Assembly (NCBI RefSeq): GCF_030580855.1
Contig: NZ_JAUQOP010000003.1
Coordinates: 186,001-250,000, forward strand
Origin: Pseudomonas citrullilanati
GTDB lineage: Bacteria > Pseudomonadota > Gammaproteobacteria > Pseudomonadales > Pseudomonadaceae
Reading direction: 5' to 3'
Length of the DNA: 64,000 nt
A model generated the notes under the pieces. That model had not been told where the DNA came from and searched no databases. It was given only the letters and a program-made list of their open reading frames with translations. Position numbers and translations under genes: made by a program. Shown one piece after another: positions 34,641-44,019 of this stretch. Numbering within the stretch: the first letter of the stretch is position 1; the number at the start of each line of letters is the position of its first letter.

Positions 34641-35852
34641 TCAGACGCCCTTGGTCGACGGCAGCAGGACCGTCAATATCCCCAGCAACGGCAAGTAGGA
34701 GCACAGGGTGTAGACGTACTCGATGCCGTGGATGTCGGCGAGGTAGCCCAGCAGCGCCGCGCCGATCCCGCCGAAGCCGAACATCAGGCCGAAGAACACG
34801 CCGGCGATCATGCCGACATTGCCCGGCACCAGTTCCTGGGCAAAGACCACGATGGCGGAGAACGCCGAGGCCAGGACGAAACCGATGATCATGCTGAGCA
34901 CGCCGGTCCAGAACAGGTCCACATAGGGCAATGCCAGGGTGAACGGCGCCACGCCCAGGATCGAGAACCAGATGACCTTCTTGCGGCCGATCTTGTCGCC
35001 GATGGGACCACCGAAGAACGTGCCGGCCGCCACCGATCCCAGGAACAGGAACAGGTACAACTGGGAGCTGGTCACCGACAGTTGGAATTTCTCGATCAGG
35101 TAGAAGGTGAAGTAGCTGGTGAAACTGGCCATGTAGAAATACTTGGAGAACACCAGCAGCGCCAGGACCACCAGGGCAGCGGTCACGCGCCGCTTGGACA
35201 GGCCGTGGGTCGCCTTGCCGCCCTGCTTGAGCTTGAACAGGTTGAGGTGGTTGCGGTACCAGCGACTCAGGCCGTACTGCACGAGGATGGCGAAGGCCGC
35301 GAACAGGCCGAACCAGGCCACATGGCCCTGGCCATAAGGGATCACGATGGCGGCGGCGAGCAACGGGCCGAAAGCGCTGCCGGCGTTGCCGCCGACCTGG
35401 AACGTCGACTGCGCCAGGCCATAGCGACCGCCTGAAGCGAGCCGTGCCACGCGGGAGGTTTCAGGGTGGAAGGTCGAGGAGCCGATGCCCACCAGCGCGG
35501 AGGCCAGGAGGATGGCGCCGAAACTGCCGACGAACGCCAGCATCAGGATGCCGACCAGGGTGCAGACCATCCCGGCAGGCAACAGCCACGGCTTGGGATG
35601 ACGGTCGGTGTGGTAGCCCACCCACGGTTGCAGCAGCGAGGCGGTCAGCTGGAAGGTCAAGGTGATCAGACCCACCTGGGTGAAAGTCAGGCCGTAGTTG
35701 GCCTTCAGCATCGGATAGATGGAAGGCAGGACGGCCTGGATCAGGTCATTGATCAGGTGCGCGAGGGCGCAGGCACCGATGACCCGCATCACAAGCGGGC
35801 TCGTTTGGTTGACGACGGAGGCCGTGGTCGAGGCTGTGGCGGTGGTGGACAT
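34641..35852 (-). CDS. MFS transporter, fosmidomycin-resistance (Fsr) type
   Basis: 403 residues from ATG 35852; the upstream ATG at 35882 lacks a better site. Twelve hydrophobic helices. Typical segments are LAHLINDLIQAVLPSIYPML in TM1 and FHPETSRVARLASGG, close to Fsr-type exporters. The loop after TM8 has GDKIGRKK. Likely a drug or metabolite exporter. Divergent from the AraC regulator gene 144 bases away, which is probably its regulator. Confidence 0.9.
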   Translation of the reverse strand: MSTTATASTTASVVNQTSPLVMRVIGACALAHLINDLIQAVLPSIYPMLKANYGLTFTQVGLITLTFQLTASLLQPWVGYHTDRHPKPWLLPAGMVCTLVGILMLAFVGSFGAILLASALVGIGSSTFHPETSRVARLASGGRYGLAQSTFQVGGNAGSAFGPLLAAAIVIPYGQGHVAWFGLFAAFAILVQYGLSRWYRNHLNLFKLKQGGKATHGLSKRRVTAALVVLALLVFSKYFYMASFTSYFTFYLIEKFQLSVTSSQLYLFLFLGSVAAGTFFGGPIGDKIGRKKVIWFSILGVAPFTLALPYVDLFWTGVLSMIIGFVLASAFSAIVVFAQELVPGNVGMIAGVFFGLMFGFGGIGAALLGYLADIHGIEYVYTLCSYLPLLGILTVLLPSTKGV

Positions 35853-35996
35853 GAAAAAAGCTTCCAGGCGGTAGGTCAGCAAAAAAAACCTGGGCAGAAG
35901 TTGTAGGCACTATCTGACAGGCGCGGCATCATCCTAGAATCCAGGTAAATGTCTGTCTCACTGGACAAGGGCACCCACCGTCGCAAAAAGGACATC

Positions 35997-36770
35997 ATGA
36001 TCAAACCGTTGAACGAAGCCCTGCTCGAGATCGATGAAGGTGCCTGGACGATGATCGGCCGGGCGACCGACTACCCCGCCGATTGGTGGATCGCCCCCCA
36101 TTCCCATGAAAAGCACCAACTGATCTACGCCGTCGAAGGCGTGATGGTCGTGCACACGGCCTCCAGCCAATGGACGGTCCCGTCGAATCGGGGACTGTGG
36201 ATGCCCTGCGGGCAGGTGCACTCGGTGCGCTGCGTCGGGCACGTGAAAATGCGCAGCCTGTTCGTCCGGCCCGATGCCGCCGCAGACCTTCCGAGCGATA
36301 CGAAGGCGGTGAGTATCTCCGCGCTCCTGAGTGAGTTGATCAAGGTCGCCGTCCAGCTGCAACTGCCCTATGCCCCGAACACCCGGGCGGCCCGGGTGAT
36401 GCAGCTGATCCTCGATGAACTCGCCCTGCTGCCCACCCTGCCGCTGCACCTGCCGCAACCGGCGGACCGGCGTATCAAGCAGATTTGCGTGACGCTGCAA
36501 GGCGACCCCGCCGATGGTTCGACGCTGGCGGACTGGAGCGCCCGCCTCGACCTCGACGAGAAAACCATCCAGCGGCTATTCCGCAAGGAAACCGGGATTA
36601 CCTTCGGCCAATGGCGACAACAGGTGCGTCTGTTACAGGCCGTCGAACGCATGGCAATGGGCGAGAAAATCATCGACGTTGCCCTGGCCCTGGGCTATGA
36701 AAGCCCGAGTGCGTTCACCAACATGTTCCGCAAGCAATTTGGCAAGACGCCGAGCAAGTTCTTCAAATGA
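35997..36770 (+). CDS. AraC family transcriptional regulator
   Basis: 257 residues from ATG 35997, with AAAAAGGA just upstream; a Met 16 codons earlier is less likely. The N-terminal cupin (about 40-120: HSHEKHQLIYAVEGVMVVHT) is followed by two helix-turn-helix motifs, the second with IIDVALALGYESPSAFTNMF. Divergent from the MFS exporter gene, so it likely controls it in response to a compound bound by the cupin. The inducer is unknown. Confidence 0.92.
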   Translation: MIKPLNEALLEIDEGAWTMIGRATDYPADWWIAPHSHEKHQLIYAVEGVMVVHTASSQWTVPSNRGLWMPCGQVHSVRCVGHVKMRSLFVRPDAAADLPSDTKAVSISALLSELIKVAVQLQLPYAPNTRAARVMQLILDELALLPTLPLHLPQPADRRIKQICVTLQGDPADGSTLADWSARLDLDEKTIQRLFRKETGITFGQWRQQVRLLQAVERMAMGEKIIDVALALGYESPSAFTNMFRKQFGKTPSKFFK

Positions 36771-36827
36771 GCGGCGCGCCGCGCGCGGGCTGATATCATC
36801 CCGGCGCTTACACACCGAGTACAAGCC

Positions 36828-36989
36828 ATGAACCGTCGCAAGAAAATAAAGCAGTTGCTGCAGGCCCACGCCAAGAAGGCCAGCGCCAAACTGGCACCGC
36901 AGAACAAACCCAAGTACATCAGCAAGGCCGATCGCCTGAAGCTGGCGGCCGAGGCCGAGCAAGCGGCGCAGGCGCCGGCCGAAGCGTGA
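36828..36989 (+). CDS. DUF2986 small basic protein
   Basis: 53 residues (MNRRKKIKQLLQAHAKKASA, then KLAPQNKPKYISKADRLKLA). This Lys-rich, Ala-rich pattern is the DUF2986 family, short proteins of unknown function in gamma-proteobacteria. The charge suggests binding of nucleic acid or ribosome, which is only a guess. It stands alone between the AraC gene and the unknown gene at 37054. Confidence 0.8.
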   Translation: MNRRKKIKQLLQAHAKKASAKLAPQNKPKYISKADRLKLAAEAEQAAQAPAEA

Positions 36990-37053
36990 TGCAAGCTGAT
37001 GCACCGCCCCCTTTACCTTTGGCACCCCCTCCCTTCCCGACGATCACGCCCAC

Positions 37054-37854
37054 ATGAATCCAATCGATTCCCTGACGCTGCAACGCATCATCGCCGCCCA
37101 TGGCAAGCCCGAGGGGGCGGCGTATTTTGATGTGGAAGAAAGCATCGTCCATGACCTGTTTCCCGATCGCATCGTGTTCCAGACCAACTACCTGGACCAC
37201 AGCAGCTACGCCGTCGACCTCGCCGGGGGTGTGGTGCGCGTGCGCAAGACGCGGCTGGACAACTACCATCGTGGCCACAAGGCCCAGGTGATCGATGATG
37301 CGATGGATGAGGACGACTGGGATGAGTTGGACGGCTTGTGGCAACGCCTGCGCCGGGACCTGGACCCCGACGGGCAAGCGTCGCAGGTCGATCTGGCCGA
37401 TACGCTGGCCGACCTGTTCGACTGCCTGTTCGACCCAGACCAGGCACAAGCGCTGATACAGGGCATTGGCGCTCCGACGACGCAATGGGATTGGGCCTGG
37501 AACCAGCTGGCGTCGGCGTTGACCGACACCCATCAGCTGGCCGAATTCGAATGGAAGGAATGGGCGTCCGGCGGAGTGGCCGCCGTCAATGCCCTGGCCC
37601 CGCTGCAGCAACTGGGCATTGAAATCCCGACGCCTGATCGCCCAGCCATCGACGCCGTCAACCGCGCCAGCGATTGGGAGCGAGCGCTGCTCCAGTACTT
37701 CAACCAGCGGCTGGAAGCCCACGATTTGAAGCTGCTGGCCATCGGCACGCATTTCGATGAGTACCAGTGCTTTGCCTGCCTGCCCCTGAACGGCTTGGGC
37801 CTGGTCAACGCGCTGGAGATCATGGGCCGGCTGGGCATCGTCCATAAATATTGA
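37054..37854 (+). CDS. Protein of unknown function
   Basis: 266 residues, acidic, soluble. The centre (DDAMDEDDWDELDGLWQRLR, about 78-97) is highly acidic. The C-terminus ends LLAIGTHFDEYQCFACLPLN followed by GLGLVNALEIMGRLGI, similar to Pseudomonas proteins of the DUF6630 kind, but I am not certain. No enzyme motif seen. Single gene. Confidence 0.72.
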   Translation: MNPIDSLTLQRIIAAHGKPEGAAYFDVEESIVHDLFPDRIVFQTNYLDHSSYAVDLAGGVVRVRKTRLDNYHRGHKAQVIDDAMDEDDWDELDGLWQRLRRDLDPDGQASQVDLADTLADLFDCLFDPDQAQALIQGIGAPTTQWDWAWNQLASALTDTHQLAEFEWKEWASGGVAAVNALAPLQQLGIEIPTPDRPAIDAVNRASDWERALLQYFNQRLEAHDLKLLAIGTHFDEYQCFACLPLNGLGLVNALEIMGRLGIVHKY

Positions 37855-38038
37855 GCGGCGGTCACGGGCGAGTGCCCATCGCTCCCGCTGACCGAAGCGC
37901 AGCCCAGCTATCGTTCAAACCTATAGTTGCTATCGATATCCGCACCGTTCTCGATATCGGCGTCTCTCTCTAATCTGCGCACCAAGCGATCGACAGCGGT
38001 CGCAACCGGTCACGACGACCCCTAAGGAGAGAGAGACG

Positions 38039-38992
38039 ATGAACACACTGAACCGCACCATGGCCATCGCGACATTGGCCCTCGCCGCCCTCGGCGCAGA
38101 AGCCGCCACGCCCACCCAGGCCACCGGCCATGTGTCCGCCGTGGGCAGTGTGATCCAGTCCGCCAGCTACATCACCACCCGCGATGGCGTGCAGCTGTAC
38201 TACAAGGACTGGGGCCCGCGGGACGGCCAGGTCGTGACCTTCAGCCACGGCTGGCCGCTGGATTCGGACAGCTGGGAAGCGCAGATGATGTTCCTCGCCT
38301 CCAAGGGCTATCGCGTGGTCGCCCACGACCGGCGCGGCCACGGTCGCTCGAGCCAGCCCTGGGAAGGCAACGACATGGACCACTACGCCGATGACCTGGC
38401 GGCCGTGATCGAAGCGCTGGACCTGAAGGACGTGACCCTGGTCGGTTTCTCCACCGGCGGCGGTGAAGTGGCGCGCTACATCGGTCGCCACGGTACCGGC
38501 CGGGTGAAGAAAGCCGTGCTGGTGTCCTCGGTGCCGCCGCTGATGCTCAAGACCGACACCAACCCTGGCGGCCTGCCCATCGAGGTGTTCGACGGCTTGC
38601 GCAAGGCGTCCCTGGAAAACCGCTCGCAGCTGTACCTGGACATCGCCTCGGGGCCGTTCTATGGCTACAACCGCAAGGGCGCCAAGCCGTCCCAGGGCCT
38701 GATCCAGTCCTTCTGGGCCCAGGGCATGCAAGGTGGCAGCAAGAACACCTATGAGTCGATCGCGGCCTTCTCGGCCACCGACTTCCGCGCCGACCTGAAG
38801 AAGTTCGACGTGCCGACCCTGGTAATCCACGGTGACGACGACCAGATCGTACCCATCGATGCCGCGGGCAAGGCCTCGGCAGCGCTGATCAAGGGCGCAC
38901 GACTGATCGTCTACGCCGGTGCTCCCCATGGCTTGACCGAGACCCACAAGGATCGCCTCAACCAGGACCTGTTGAAGTTTCTCCAGGAATAA
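38039..38992 (+). CDS. Exported alpha/beta hydrolase, non-haem chloroperoxidase-like
   Basis: 317 residues. A signal peptide (about 1-23, ending LGAEAATP) is followed by a hydrolase domain starting [17 protein letters not shown]. The triad is visible: Ser138 in GFSTGGGE, Asp in HGDDDQIVP (266-268) and His297 in [10 protein letters not shown]. This pattern is typical of cofactor-free haloperoxidase/esterase enzymes such as perhydrolases. The signal peptide puts it in the periplasm, unlike most relatives. AAGGAGAGAG lies just before ATG 38039. It ends eight bases before a perfect hairpin. Confidence 0.9.
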   Translation: MNTLNRTMAIATLALAALGAEAATPTQATGHVSAVGSVIQSASYITTRDGVQLYYKDWGPRDGQVVTFSHGWPLDSDSWEAQMMFLASKGYRVVAHDRRGHGRSSQPWEGNDMDHYADDLAAVIEALDLKDVTLVGFSTGGGEVARYIGRHGTGRVKKAVLVSSVPPLMLKTDTNPGGLPIEVFDGLRKASLENRSQLYLDIASGPFYGYNRKGAKPSQGLIQSFWAQGMQGGSKNTYESIAAFSATDFRADLKKFDVPTLVIHGDDDQIVPIDAAGKASAALIKGARLIVYAGAPHGLTETHKDRLNQDLLKFLQE

Positions 38993-39000
38993 TCCTATCG

Positions 39001-39034
39001 ATGCCAAGGCCCTTCTGCGCAGGGGCCTTGGCAT
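39001..39034 (+). terminator. Strong hairpin after the chloroperoxidase-like gene
   Basis: Perfect 12-bp stem (ATGCCAAGGCCC / GGGCCTTGGCAT) with a 10-base loop, eight bases after the stop. There is no T-run, so it may stabilise the mRNA end or act as a weak terminator. Confidence 0.6.
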
Positions 39035-39138
39035 GCCCGCCAACGCCATCCGCGCCCCGACAAGCACGGTCATCGATTCGTGTGAACCTAGCCAGCGCCC
39101 GGCCCTCGGATATTGAAGACGTATCAGGGGTGACCTCA

Positions 39139-41304
39139 ATGGCAATGGAAGACACGTTACTGCGTCAACGCAAGGTGCTTGCCGAACTCGGAGAGCTGGC
39201 GCTGGTTTCGGACGACCTTGAACACATCCTCGACGAGGCCTGTCGCCTGGTGGGCGACGCACTGGAAACCCACCTGGCGAAATTCATGCTGCTGGAAGAG
39301 GACGACCTCACGCTGACCGTGCGCAACGGCGTCGGCTGGGCGCCTGGCGTGGTGGGCAAGGTCCGGGTGCAAGCGCTGGACAACACCCCGGAGCGCCACT
39401 CCCTGGACACCGGCAGCGCGGTGATCTCCACGGACAGGGCCACGGAAACCCGCTTTCGCTATCACGACTTCCAGGTACAGAACGGCGTCCAGGCATTCGT
39501 CAACGTGCTGGTCCACGGCGCCAGCGAGACGCGACCGTTCGGGATTTTCGAGGTCGACAGCCGCCACCCCCGGCAATTCACCCAGAGCGACATCGATTTC
39601 CTGCGCGGCTACGCCAACTTGATCGGGGCGGCCTTGAAGCGCTCCGTGACCTTGCAGGCCATGCGCCAGACCGAAGCCAAGCTGCGTGACAGTGAAAGGC
39701 ATTACCGGATCGCGGCCGAACTCAACCCGCTCTGGCCCTGGACGGCCGCCAGCGATGGCGCGCTGTTGTCGCTGGATTCGCGCTGGTACGACTTCACCGC
39801 CCGCACACCGGAGCAGACCCTGGGGCGCCAATGGCTGAACGCCGCGCACCCCGACGACAAGATCACCATCGCCCGCTTGTGGCAACAATCCTTGACGAGC
39901 CTGCACCCCTTCGATGCGCAGGTTCGCGTGCGCAGGCACACCGGCGAATACCGCTGGTTCAGGGTCCGGGCGCTGTGCAGCCTCGACGCTGGCGGCCACT
40001 GCGAACAATGGTATGGCACCTTCGAAGACATCAACGAACGGGTCCAGTTGGAAGCCGCCTTGCGGGAATGGAACGACCAGCTCGAAGAACGCATCGCCCA
40101 GCGCACCGGGCAACTGGAAGCCGAACAACAGGAACGCGCCCTGGCCGAGTCGAAGCTGCGGCAGAGCCAGAAAATGGAAGCGGTCGGCCAGTTGACGGGC
40201 GGCATTGCCCACGACTTCAACAACCTGCTGGCGGGCATCACCGGGAGCCTGGAACTGATGCAGCGGCGCATCGACAGCCAGGCCTACGACGAACTGTCGC
40301 GCTACAACGCCGTGGCCCTGACCTCGGCGACACGGGCCGCCGCCCTCACCCAGCGCCTGCTGGCGTTTTCCCGGCAGCAATCGCTGCAGCCGGAAGTCCT
40401 CGAACCGCGCAAGGTGGTGGCCGGCCTGGAAGAAATGATCCGCCGCTCCGTAGGGCCCAACATCGTTGTCGAGTGTTCGTTCCGCAACAACGACCCGATC
40501 AAGTGCGACCCGAATGAACTGGAAAACGCCCTGCTCAACCTGGCGATCAACGCCCGCGACGCGATGCCCGACGGCGGCCTGCTCAAGCTCGATGTGCACC
40601 GCTGCGTGATCGACGAACACAGCGACGACGCCAAGCTGTTGCCGCCGGGTCCTTACGTGGCGATAGCCGTCTCGGACTCGGGCACGGGCATCAGCGCGGA
40701 CATCATGTCCCGGGTGTTCGACCCCTTCTTCACGACGAAGCGCCTGGGTGAAGGATCCGGGTTGGGCCTGTCGATGATCTACGGGTTCGCCCGGCAATCC
40801 GGAGGGCAGGTCAGGATCCAGAGCACGGTCGGTGAAGGCACGACGGTGACGATGTACTTCCCGATGGCGCGCCGGGCCTCCCAGCGAGCGAAAAGCGTGC
40901 GGCAGGACAGCGCCGCGCAGGTCCAGCCCGGCGGCAACGAAACCATTTTGCTGGTGGATGATGAAGCGGCGATCCGGCAAATGGTCTCGGAATACCTGGG
41001 GGAAACCGGTTATCGCGTCGTCGAGGCCCTGGACAGCGTCTCGGCCTTGCAGCAAGCCGAGAAGATCGGGACCTTCGACCTGTTGCTGACCGACATCGGC
41101 CTGCCCGGCGCCATGAACGGCATCGGCCTCGCCGACGCGCTGCGCCAGCGCCATCCGGGGCTGAAGGTGATGTTCATCACCGGCTTCGCCGAGGGGGAAA
41201 GCCTGGTCAGCGCCGACCCGACGACCTGGATCATGACCAAGCCCTTCAGCCTGACCGACCTGGGGCGACGGGTACGCTCGCTGATCCAGTCGCCGAAGCG
41301 CTGA
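39139..41304 (+). CDS. Cytoplasmic GAF-PAS hybrid histidine kinase with C-terminal receiver
   Basis: 721 residues from ATG 39139, preceded by AGGGG. Order: GAF domain (about 10-170), PAS domain (about 190-310), a short coiled coil, HisKA with His358 in [11 protein letters not shown], HATPase with [14 protein letters not shown], and a C-terminal receiver with Asp652 (LLTDIGLPG). No membrane segments. Kinases of this type often sense light or redox state through GAF/PAS cofactors, but no chromophore Cys pattern of bacteriophytochromes is seen. No separate response regulator gene is adjacent. Confidence 0.92.
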   Translation: MAMEDTLLRQRKVLAELGELALVSDDLEHILDEACRLVGDALETHLAKFMLLEEDDLTLTVRNGVGWAPGVVGKVRVQALDNTPERHSLDTGSAVISTDRATETRFRYHDFQVQNGVQAFVNVLVHGASETRPFGIFEVDSRHPRQFTQSDIDFLRGYANLIGAALKRSVTLQAMRQTEAKLRDSERHYRIAAELNPLWPWTAASDGALLSLDSRWYDFTARTPEQTLGRQWLNAAHPDDKITIARLWQQSLTSLHPFDAQVRVRRHTGEYRWFRVRALCSLDAGGHCEQWYGTFEDINERVQLEAALREWNDQLEERIAQRTGQLEAEQQERALAESKLRQSQKMEAVGQLTGGIAHDFNNLLAGITGSLELMQRRIDSQAYDELSRYNAVALTSATRAAALTQRLLAFSRQQSLQPEVLEPRKVVAGLEEMIRRSVGPNIVVECSFRNNDPIKCDPNELENALLNLAINARDAMPDGGLLKLDVHRCVIDEHSDDAKLLPPGPYVAIAVSDSGTGISADIMSRVFDPFFTTKRLGEGSGLGLSMIYGFARQSGGQVRIQSTVGEGTTVTMYFPMARRASQRAKSVRQDSAAQVQPGGNETILLVDDEAAIRQMVSEYLGETGYRVVEALDSVSALQQAEKIGTFDLLLTDIGLPGAMNGIGLADALRQRHPGLKVMFITGFAEGESLVSADPTTWIMTKPFSLTDLGRRVRSLIQSPKR

Positions 41305-41386
41305 CCCGATGCCATAGTGGCTCGCGCAGCGGTTGCCGAGAGGCCTGCGTGGCTGATTTGAGTACCCGAATTAGCCACACAGGCCA

Positions 41387-41779
41387 CTAGGGCTCGGACC
41401 GCCCGGTTCCCTCACGATCGCCCCGGTACTGCTTCAGCTGCGTGAACGGCGGCAACCAGGCCTCGCGTCGCCGGGTCCAGCACTCGTAGGTCGGGATCAA
41501 TTGGTCGGGGGCATCCAGGCTTCCCAGGTTCACTTCGATCTCGTCGCCGCTGCGGGCGAACAGCGACGAGCCGCAGCGGGGGCAGAAAAAGCGCCCGGCG
41601 TAATCCCGTGTCTCGCCCTCGATCTTCACCGCCTGCGCGGGAAACATGGCCGCCGCGAAGAACAGCGCCCCATGGTGCTTGCGGCAGTCGAGGCAGTGGC
41701 AGAGCCCCACCCGATAAGGGCGCCCCGAGGCTTCGATACGCACGTTGCCGCACAGGCATCCGCCAGTGAATCGATCCAT
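41387..41779 (-). CDS. GFA (glutathione-dependent formaldehyde-activating) family protein
   Basis: 130 residues from ATG 41779, preceded by GGAGCA. The zinc ligands are visible: CLCGNVRIE near residue 8-16, CHCLDCRKHHG and FCPRCGSS. The family is related to formaldehyde activation but many members are of unknown function. It ends 83 bases from the kinase gene on the opposite strand. Confidence 0.9.
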   Translation of the reverse strand: MDRFTGGCLCGNVRIEASGRPYRVGLCHCLDCRKHHGALFFAAAMFPAQAVKIEGETRDYAGRFFCPRCGSSLFARSGDEIEVNLGSLDAPDQLIPTYECWTRRREAWLPPFTQLKQYRGDREGTGRSEP

Positions 41780-41894
41780 GGTGTCTGCTCCTGGCCAAGG
41801 TGGTCGATACACCTTCGACCCGTGCGCCCCGGCTTGGTTTTATTCCCGTCGGGGCCTTGGGCAGCGAACCGCATCATCCGAATGCGTGCAGTAT

Positions 41895-42821
41895 TCATGA
41901 GGCCTGGCGACCGATAACCGGAGCATGCTGCGCCATCAGTTCCGTGACCCACTCGATGAACACCCGCAACTTGGCGCTGAGGTGCCGGTTCGGCGGATAG
42001 GCCAGGTAGAGCGGCATGGGCTCGATGCGCCAGTCTGCGAAAAGGCGCACCAGGTGACCTTGGGCTTCGTATGGCGCGGACATGTACCTGGGCAACCACA
42101 GCACGCCCAGCCCAGCCACGCCGGCCGCCAGGTAGGCGTTGCCATCGTCGACCGCCAGCGCGTAGCGGCCCTTGACCTGGACCCGTTCGCCCTGGCGATA
42201 CATCGCGTACGGCATGGGCCTGCGCGTGCGGGCCCAGAGGAAGCCGACGACCCGGTGATGGGAATCCTCCAGCGCCTGGGGATGATCCGGCGTGCCGTGG
42301 CGTGCCAGGTAGCCCGGCGCGGCGAAAATGCCCAGGGCGAGGTCGCCGATGCGCCGGGCGATCAGCGACTGATCCACCAACTCGCCGCCGCGCACCACGC
42401 AATCGACGTTTTCATCGATCATGTCGACGATGCGGTCGCTGACCCCCAGGTCGATCTGGATATCCGGGTAGCGCTCGTGGAACGCCGGCAAGGCCGGCAC
42501 CAGGAGCATGGCGGCGAGCGGGCTCGGCACGTCCACCCGCAGCCGCCCGCGGGGCAGGGTTTGCGCACCGGCGAGGCTGGTCTCGGCGTCGTCCATGTCG
42601 GCCAATAGCCGGATCACCCGTTCGTAATAGGCCGCGCCGTCAGCGGTGACGTTGACCTTGCGCGTGGTGCGGTTGAGCAGCTTGACCCGCAAGCGCGCCT
42701 CAAGCTGCTGGACCAATTGCGTGACGGTGGTCTTGCTCATGTGCAGGGTCTCGGCGGCCTTGGTGAAGCTGCCCGCCTCCACCACCCGCGCGAACGCCTG
42801 CATCGCGTCGAAACGATCCAT
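41895..42821 (-). CDS. LysR family transcriptional regulator
   Basis: 308 residues. The helix-turn-helix is in GSFTKAAETLHMSKTTVTQL, near the start, and is followed by the substrate-binding domain (PRGRLRVDVPSPLAAMLLVP). Divergent from the RidA gene with a 141-base gap that holds a TGTTTG-N7-CAAACA inverted repeat. It most likely controls the RidA gene and itself. Confidence 0.92.
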   Translation of the reverse strand: MDRFDAMQAFARVVEAGSFTKAAETLHMSKTTVTQLVQQLEARLRVKLLNRTTRKVNVTADGAAYYERVIRLLADMDDAETSLAGAQTLPRGRLRVDVPSPLAAMLLVPALPAFHERYPDIQIDLGVSDRIVDMIDENVDCVVRGGELVDQSLIARRIGDLALGIFAAPGYLARHGTPDHPQALEDSHHRVVGFLWARTRRPMPYAMYRQGERVQVKGRYALAVDDGNAYLAAGVAGLGVLWLPRYMSAPYEAQGHLVRLFADWRIEPMPLYLAYPPNRHLSAKLRVFIEWVTELMAQHAPVIGRQAS

Positions 42822-42844
42822 ATCGGCCCCGGGATTCCTCGGAT

Positions 42845-42863
42845 TGTTTGGGTATTACAAACA
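42845..42863. promoter_or_regulatory. Inverted repeat in the LysR/RidA divergent region
   Basis: TGTTTG at 42845-42850 and CAAACA at 42858-42863, seven bases apart, just upstream of the lysR start. This is the size and place of a LysR recognition site. Confidence 0.45.
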
Positions 42864-42962
42864 GTGATCGCCAACATTGCGCGTTTATCGCCCGGATACA
42901 AGCCCCTAGAGTGCCCTCATCGTTGATTACGGGTCGATCGTGACCCGATGAGGGAGGTACCT

Positions 42963-43367
42963 ATGACACAGCGTGACGTTGTTTTCCCCGCCGGACGCCA
43001 GGCGCTTTATGAGCGCAACCGCTACTCCCCGGCCATTCGCTCCAATGGATTTCTGTTCGTGTCCGGACAGGTCGGCAGCACCACCGACGGCTCGCCGGAG
43101 CCCGAGCTGGAAGCCCAGGTGCGGCTGGCGTTCAACAACCTGAAGGCGATCCTCGCGGCGGCCGATTGCACCTTTGATGACGTGGTGGACGTCACCGTCT
43201 TCATCGTCGACCCCGAATCCAAATTCGAGACCATCTGGAAGGTGGTGCCCGAATTCTGGGGTAATGCGCCGCACCCGACCCTGACGGCGGTCGGCGTGAC
43301 CTGGCTGTATGGCTTCGAGTTTGAAATCAAGGTGATCGCCAGGTTGCCGGAGGCTGGCGAGGGGTAA
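42963..43367 (+). CDS. RidA family protein
   Basis: 134 residues from ATG 42963, preceded by GGGAGGT. RidA (YjgF) family features are RSNGFLFVSGQVG and VTVFIVDPESKFE; the usual Arg involved in imine binding is not in a clear position to me. RidA proteins hydrolyse reactive enamines/imines. Divergent from its probable LysR regulator. Confidence 0.9.
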   Translation: MTQRDVVFPAGRQALYERNRYSPAIRSNGFLFVSGQVGSTTDGSPEPELEAQVRLAFNNLKAILAAADCTFDDVVDVTVFIVDPESKFETIWKVVPEFWGNAPHPTLTAVGVTWLYGFEFEIKVIARLPEAGEG

Positions 43368-43401
43368 GGAGCTGACGGGATCGTTGGATGGACGGACGTC
43401 T

Positions 43402-43466
43402 TCGCGAGCAGGCTCGCTCCCACAGGAGATCTGGGCGACGCCAACAGTGGGGGGCCTGCTCGCGAA
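43402..43466. repeat. REP pair
   Basis: TTCGCGAGCAGGCTCGCTCC at 43401 and a degenerate inverted partner (GGCCTGCTCGCGAA) ending at 43466. Same core as the array at 18134. Confidence 0.8.
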
Positions 43467-43475
43467 AACGGAGGT

Positions 43476-43964
43476 TCAGCCTTGATCACCCCTGACAGCC
43501 GCCTCGATCGCCGCCACATCGATCTTGGTCATCGTCATCATCGCGTCGAAGGCGCGCTTGGCGATCGCCTGGTCCGGATGAGTGACGGCGCCGCTCAGGA
43601 CCCGGGGGGTGATCTGCCAGGAAATGCCCCATTTGTCCGTGCACCAGCCGCAGGCATTCTCCTGCCCGCCGTTACCGACAATCGCGTTCCATAGACGGTC
43701 GGTTTCGGCTTGGTCATCGGTGGCCACCTGGAAGGAAAAGGCAATGTTGTGCTTGACCGAAGGGCCTCCGTTCAAGCCCAGGCAAGGGATGCCCATCACC
43801 GTGAACTGCACCGTCAACTCATCGCCCTGCTTGCCCGAGGGAAAATCGCCCGGCGCATGATGCACGGCCAGCACCTGGCTGTCCGGGAAGGTCGCCGCAT
43901 AGAACCGCGCCGCTTCCAGTGCAGCGCCGTCGTACCAGAGACAGATCGTGTTCTTGTTGTTCAT
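43476..43964 (-). CDS. VOC superfamily / PhnB-like protein
   Basis: 162 residues, two beta-alpha-beta-beta-beta units. It starts NTICLWYDGAALEAARFYAA and has IAFSFQVATDDQAETDRLW, as in proteins annotated '3-demethylubiquinone methyltransferase' (PhnB-like), which in fact are vicinal-oxygen-chelate proteins of unknown activity. Single gene; its 3' end lies by the REP pair. Confidence 0.87.
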   Translation of the reverse strand: MNNKNTICLWYDGAALEAARFYAATFPDSQVLAVHHAPGDFPSGKQGDELTVQFTVMGIPCLGLNGGPSVKHNIAFSFQVATDDQAETDRLWNAIVGNGGQENACGWCTDKWGISWQITPRVLSGAVTHPDQAIAKRAFDAMMTMTKIDVAAIEAAVRGDQG

Positions 43965-44019
43965 CCGCGTGCTCCGAGAGAGGGACTGGACGGTGAAGTC
44001 TAGCAGTCCCCATCGAACG

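Noticed and set aside
37931..37962. Repeated TCGATATC/CGATATCG stretches before the chloroperoxidase-like gene
   Set aside because: Too short and without a neighbouring regulator; no basis to call an operator.
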